DNA of 27,526 nt from Saccoglossus kowalevskii. Lineage: Eukaryota > Hemichordata > Enteropneusta > Harrimaniidae. Of this stretch, positions 12,301-18,300 are shown piece by piece. Made by a program: the position numbers and the translations under genes. The stretch spans positions 99,458 to 126,983 of the forward strand of contig NW_003133369.1 in the NCBI RefSeq assembly GCF_000003605.2, given 5' to 3'. A model generated the notes under the pieces. It had not been told where the DNA came from. It saw only the letters and a program-made list of their open reading frames with translations, and searched no databases. Every line of letters begins with the position of its first letter. The first letter of the stretch is position 1.

Positions 12301-15300
12301 TCGTCATAGTAAACTTTCTTGTGGGCGCAATAACTCCAATAATATTCAGCCGATCGCTATGGTTGATCTGTAGGTATAGTTGGCCTGTATAGATTTCAGA
12401 GTTGATCTTCCAAAAATTGTGATTTTTGAAAGTGTACATAGCGCTTTACAAAGAATACACAGTGTCGTGGTTAAGACCTTTGCTTGTGGAAGTTCATGAA
12501 TTCAAATTCCATGCTAGAGACTTAATTTTGTCTTATTTTTTATTAGTCCCCGTTCGGACGTAGTCGGAAAACGGGGACTTATGGTTTGCCCTGTGTGCGT
12601 CCGTGTGTCCGTGCGTCCGTGATCATCTGTATCTCGAACATGCATGGACCGATTAAGTTCAAACTTCACTCATACATTACACATTATATGGGACATATGC
12701 ACATGCATTTTTTTCATGATCCGATTACTGATAGCCGAATAGCGGCCATTTTAAGGCCGAAAATGCATCAAAATCGCACATTTTCACCATTCCGGACCCG
12801 GATCTCAGTTATGCATGGACGGATTTTGTTCAAATTTGGTACATACATTAAACATAATAGGACCTTGATGCACGTCATTTTTTTTTTTTTTTGCATCGGG
12901 TTTGAAATGGCCGACTGGCGGTCATTTTGTTTTAAAGAATTCAGTTCTGGATCCGTATCTGAGACATGTCTGGATTGATCGAGTTCAAACTTCACACACA
13001 CAAGGTACATCATGCACAAATATGTATGTGCATTTGTTTCATGATCTCATTAACAATAGCCAAATGGCAGCCGCTTTAAGGCCAAAAATGCATTGAAATC
13101 GCACATTTTCACCATTCCGGACCCGGATCTCAGTTTCGCATGGACGGATTTTGTTCAAATTTGGTACATACATTAAACATAATAGGATCTTGATGCACGT
13201 CATTTTTTTTTCCGGATCAAGTTTGAAATGGCCGACTGGTGGCCATTTTGTTTTAAAGAATTCAGTTCTGGATCCGTATCCGAGACATGTCTGGATTGAT
13301 CAAGTTTAAACTTCACACACATGGTACATCATGTCACAAATATGTATGTGCATTTGTTTCATGATCCGCTTAACAATAGCTGAATGATGGCCATTTTAAG
13401 GTCGAAAATGCATCAAAATCACGTATTTTCACAATTCCGGAACCGGATCTCAGTCATGCATGAATGGATTTTGTTCAGATTTAGTACAATGTGTTGTACA
13501 TATGCAGGTGCATTTCGGATCAGACCACTGAAAGTGGTCTGAGATCTCGGTCATGATCTGCTTTGAATATATATGCCACTCAAATATGAACAGAACGGGG
13601 ACGTGTCATTGACAATGACTTGTTTTATTTCGAATGGGGAATACTATAAATTGTCATGCGTTTTTTTCTTTGAATTATTTTTACCCTCTTTTTCAGCATT
13701 TTTTTCCCATTTTTAGCTCTGCTGTCGACTTTGTCGAGTGGAGCTTATCATATGAGTGATTGTTCGTTGGCGTCCGGCGTCTGTGTCAATTGCTTTGATA
13801 TTACATGTATAGATGCTACATGTGGACCTTTCTCAGATTTGTTCATTTTGTGATATCTTAAATTCTCTAATTTTGGTGAATATTTTTGTAATTTTTGGTG
13901 AAAAGTGATATTTTCGACTTCTTGTTAAAAACCAAAAGTCCAATTGCTTTGATATTACATATATAGGTACTAAATGTGGACCTTTCTCAGATTTGTTCAT
14001 TTTGTAATGATATCCTCAATTCTCTAATTTTGGTGAATATTTTTGTAATTTTTGGTAAAAAGTGATATTTTCGACTTCTTGTTGAAAATCGTAAGTCTGA
14101 TTGCTTTGCTATTATATATATATAGGTATTACATGTGGACCTCTTTCAGATGTGTTCATTTCGTGATGATATCTTCAATTATCTAATTTTGGTGAATATT
14201 TTTGGTAAAAAGTGATATTTTTGAATTCTTGTTGAAAACAGCAAGTCCGATTGCTATACATACTATACATATTGTTCATTTTATAATGATATCTTCAGTT
14301 CTTTAATTAAAATGTGCCTTGCTAACAGCGGAGCTATCTCAGCCGAGAGACTGCTTGTTTTTAATATTAAATGTTATCAATAGGGGGCGATCTTTAACTT
14401 TTTGTTTAATAATAACTTCAGTGTTTAATATTGTCAATGAATTTAATAACATATATTGACATATACTATCCAGCTATTCTGTTACATTATTCCATCTCTC
14501 TTTTCAGTCGTCAAATGCAAATTCAGCCAATTACAAATCGTGATAATGACTTTAATATGTTTAGTTATGAATTCCCAAGTTAAATATACTGTAAAATACT
14601 GAAACGGCTTTTTGGGTGTTTTGTATGGAATTTATTTTCACTGATTTTTGATGAGTTGAGTGTAAAATATAGGAAAAAAGTTATATTCGCTTTATTTTCA
14701 CTGAATCATCTTTTCAGCGCAAATAGCGAAAATAAAGTATTTTACAGTAGTTAGCACAAATTAAACAAGGTACATATTATTGCTCCTTTATTACATAATT
14801 AACGTAATACATTGTTCTGCATTAATTACTCTCGATTTCATTATTAGTGAAATTGAAAATTTTTATTTTCAATATTTTGAAATGAAAAAGCCTGAAACAA
14901 ACATTACCAGTACATTTTGGTAGATCGGTATTCATATCTTTAGCATTGCTGTCGTCTAGGAATGGATCTAGTTATGAATTGAATACTCCGATATAATCCG
15001 ATAATTGATGAATAAAAAACATCATGACATATGTTGTAGCTATACATTTATATAACAATACATGTAAATACTATATTTATGCATGTAGCAAGTGTATTCA
15101 ATATAGATTAACCCTTTGAGCATGAAGTCAACTTCAGGCCCAATCAACAAAATAGTTTCATTTTTAATTTCCACATGAAATGTTGTGAAAACTTAAAATT
15201 TTTTAAATCAAAAACTAGGAGCAATGTCATATTTTGTCTGTTTGGTTCAAAATTAAAATTGAATTCAGTGAAATTTACAGAAAATGTGAAAATATTTAGA

Positions 15301-18300
15301 AAATGTGATTAAAAATCTCAACTTTTTTGATCGAAAACTAGAAGTGATGTCACATTTTGTCTGTTTGGTCCAAAATTAAGATTGAATTCAGTGAAATTTA
15401 CAGAAAATGTGAAAATATTTAGAAAATGTGATTAAAAATTTCAACTTTTTTGATCAAAAACTAGAAGTGATGTCACATTTTGTCTGTTTGGTCCAAAATT
15501 AAGATTGAATTCAGTGAAAATTACAGAAAATATGAACAAATTGCACTAAATTTAAGTAAAAAAAAAATTACCACTCAAAGGGTTAAATAAATATATTCAG
15601 AGAAGGTGCAGTTATGATATATTTATTACTTTCAGTGACTCAAATAATTAGGTTGAATTATGTGCAACAGCTGGTATTATTTTCAATAACATCAACTATT
15701 TAAATAATCAATCCGAAAATACATTCACTACTGTAAAAGGATTAATTATTCACTGGGTTTAATTTTGCTTATTTTGCTGACGGGAAAATGCACTAATTAA
15801 NNNNNNNNNNNNNNNNNNNNNNNNNNNNNNNNNNNNNNNNNNNNNNNNNNNNNNNNNNNNNNNNNNNNNNNNNNNNNNNNNNNNNNNNNNNNNNNNNNNN
15901 NNNNNNNNNNNNNNNNNNNNNNNNNNNNNNNNNNNNNNNNNNNNNNNNNNNNNNNNNNNNNNNNNNNNNNNNNNNNNNNNNNNNNNNNNNNNNNNNNNNN
16001 NNNNNNNNNNNNNNNNNNNNNNNNNNNNNNNNNNNNNNNNNNNNNNNNNNNNNNNNNNNNNNNNNNNNNNNNNNNNNNNNNNNNNNNNNNNNNNNNNNNN
16101 NNNNNNNNNNNNNNNNNNNNNNNNNNNNNNNNNNNNNNNNNNNNNNNNNNNNNNNNNNNNNNNNNNNNNNNNNNNNNNNNNNNNNNNNNNNNNNNNNNNN
16201 NNNNNNNNNNNGGACATTGAGGTTAATACAGTACATGTAGTATTAATTAAGGAACGCATTGACTAGTATTTTGCTTGCCAAATTTTTCTTAAATATGTTG
16301 ATTAACTGTTTGTTTCACAGAATAAAGAAGCTGGTGACAGTGACTCAGAGGCAGAACAAGATAAACTAGCAGAGGTCGAACAGCTTCTTGCTGAGTATGA
16401 TCCAGAATTTCAAAAGTAAGTGTTGAAACCAATCCCTCTTACTTAGGGTGTGATAAAATATAATTTGTATTGTATAACAGTGGTTTTGTTAACCCTTTCA
16501 CCACCAGTTCCCTCTTTTCATCACAAATTAAAAAAATTGTTCCTTTTAATATAGTCTGCACTTTCCTTCAAAAGATTTGAACACAAATAGCCAAATATTT
16601 TGATTAAAAACTGAAAATTTACCCACAAAACTAGTTTTCTTTTTCGAAGATATTGAAGAATATAGGAAAAAAGATAAATTTGTGCGAGAAAGTCTGGTGG
16701 TTAAAATGTTAAGGGTGGTGATTAGGTAATTATTGTTACTACAGAGTTGTTTAACCTTTTCATCACCTGTTCCTGCTTTTCATCATAAATTAGTTCTGTT
16801 TGTAGTTTGCACTTTTCTTCAGAAGATTGGGACAAAATAGTAAATTTTTTGATTAAAAACTGAAAATGGGCTCCAAAATTAGGGCTCATTTCCAGAAATA
16901 TTGAAGATCATGCGGCGAGTAAGTCTGGTTAATGAATATATTACCTCACTTCTCCATAGTCTTAGTTGTTTGGAATTTCTGTCACATTTTTCTCATTAAC
17001 CATTTAACAAAGAATCCTTGTGGGGAGCAACGTCACAAGACGTTCCATGTTTCTAAGACTCGCACCACTGTACCACGTATTTTTCTACGGGCTCTGCGCG
17101 CACTGCTGAGGAACGCCGAGCGAAGAACCGGTGAAAATTCAAGAAAACAACAGGAACTCAACTTTGAAGTAATCCTGAACAATCAAATTTATATGCATTA
17201 CACACGCAGGGGTAATCTTGTTACACTGTTCAGGGGAGTCTCAACAACCATCCCAAAGTACCGTTTTCTGAGAGTTTTCGGCCTTTGTTTTCACTGTGAT
17301 GGTTGACTTGCGGTGAAAATGCCCAAATGTCCGCCCCCAAGAATAGGATGGTCTCACTTACGTCACTTTGGCTACTGAAGACATAGTATTGGCAGCATGC
17401 ATATAGACCAATGAAGTGAAATATAAGGAGTATTGTGGAGTTGTTAACCAACAGTTGGGTTGTCTGTGTCAAGAAGTTACAAAAATAAAGCTGCCAATTA
17501 AAACATACTTTCTCCCTCTTGGGTGGATTCTGGATTCTGCGTGACCAATCATTCATGTACAAATGGATTTTACAAAATATTATTTTACCAACCAATTCAT
17601 ACACAGATGCATTTTGATAAATTATAGATGCACAATGTTGTATGCATTTGTAAAATTAACAAAATATTAAACAAACAAAATAACAGCTATAATTCAAAGT
17701 AATGGTACATTAATTATAAAGAATTGCCTTTATAAGCATTAAAACAAACACAACCAAGTGTTCTTCAATCTTGCAAAATAAATTGTTATAACATTATCTC
17801 TATCTGCAACTAGATGTACATCATATTCACTTTATGTTCTAGGGAGATGTTGGCGCAACAACAGGTAGGAATGACCTTTGACCTCACTGAGTATTACCAA
17901 CTACATCTGGGCGTGGAGCGGATCCGGGTTCCAGAATTATTATTCCAGCCGTCAATGATTGGTGTGGAGCAAGCCGGAATTGCAGAGACACTGGAATACG
18001 TTCTGAGTCGATATCCTATGGATGTTCAAAATAATCTTGTCCAAGTAAGAATCAACCAACCATCACCATTCTATTTCACTGTTGTCAAGATATATCTATT
18101 TTATTTCTTCTGAGGCTGCTTTACTAAAAAAAAAAAAACCCTCAGACACAATCGTCAGTAGATCTGCTGGAAATAATTTGTTCCATGCAATCTGTGTACC
18201 GTATATGCCTAAGTCAAGTTAAATTTTATCTCTACAACTAATTGTCGCAGGAAATTCGAATACTCATCCAATTTGCATCTTGTTCTCTCTCTGCATGATT

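Noticed and set aside
12586..13096. Plus- and minus-strand frames of 64-130 codons
   Set aside because: They lie inside the tandem units of the F1 element and have no protein-like conservation.
15759..16259. Long minus-strand frames across 15759-16259
   Set aside because: They consist almost entirely of the 411 undetermined bases of the assembly gap.
16932..17604. Two 124-codon frames on opposite strands in intron 11
   Set aside because: No recognisable domain, and both lie between ACTR5 exons with consistent phases. Kept only as part of the CpG-rich pocket note.
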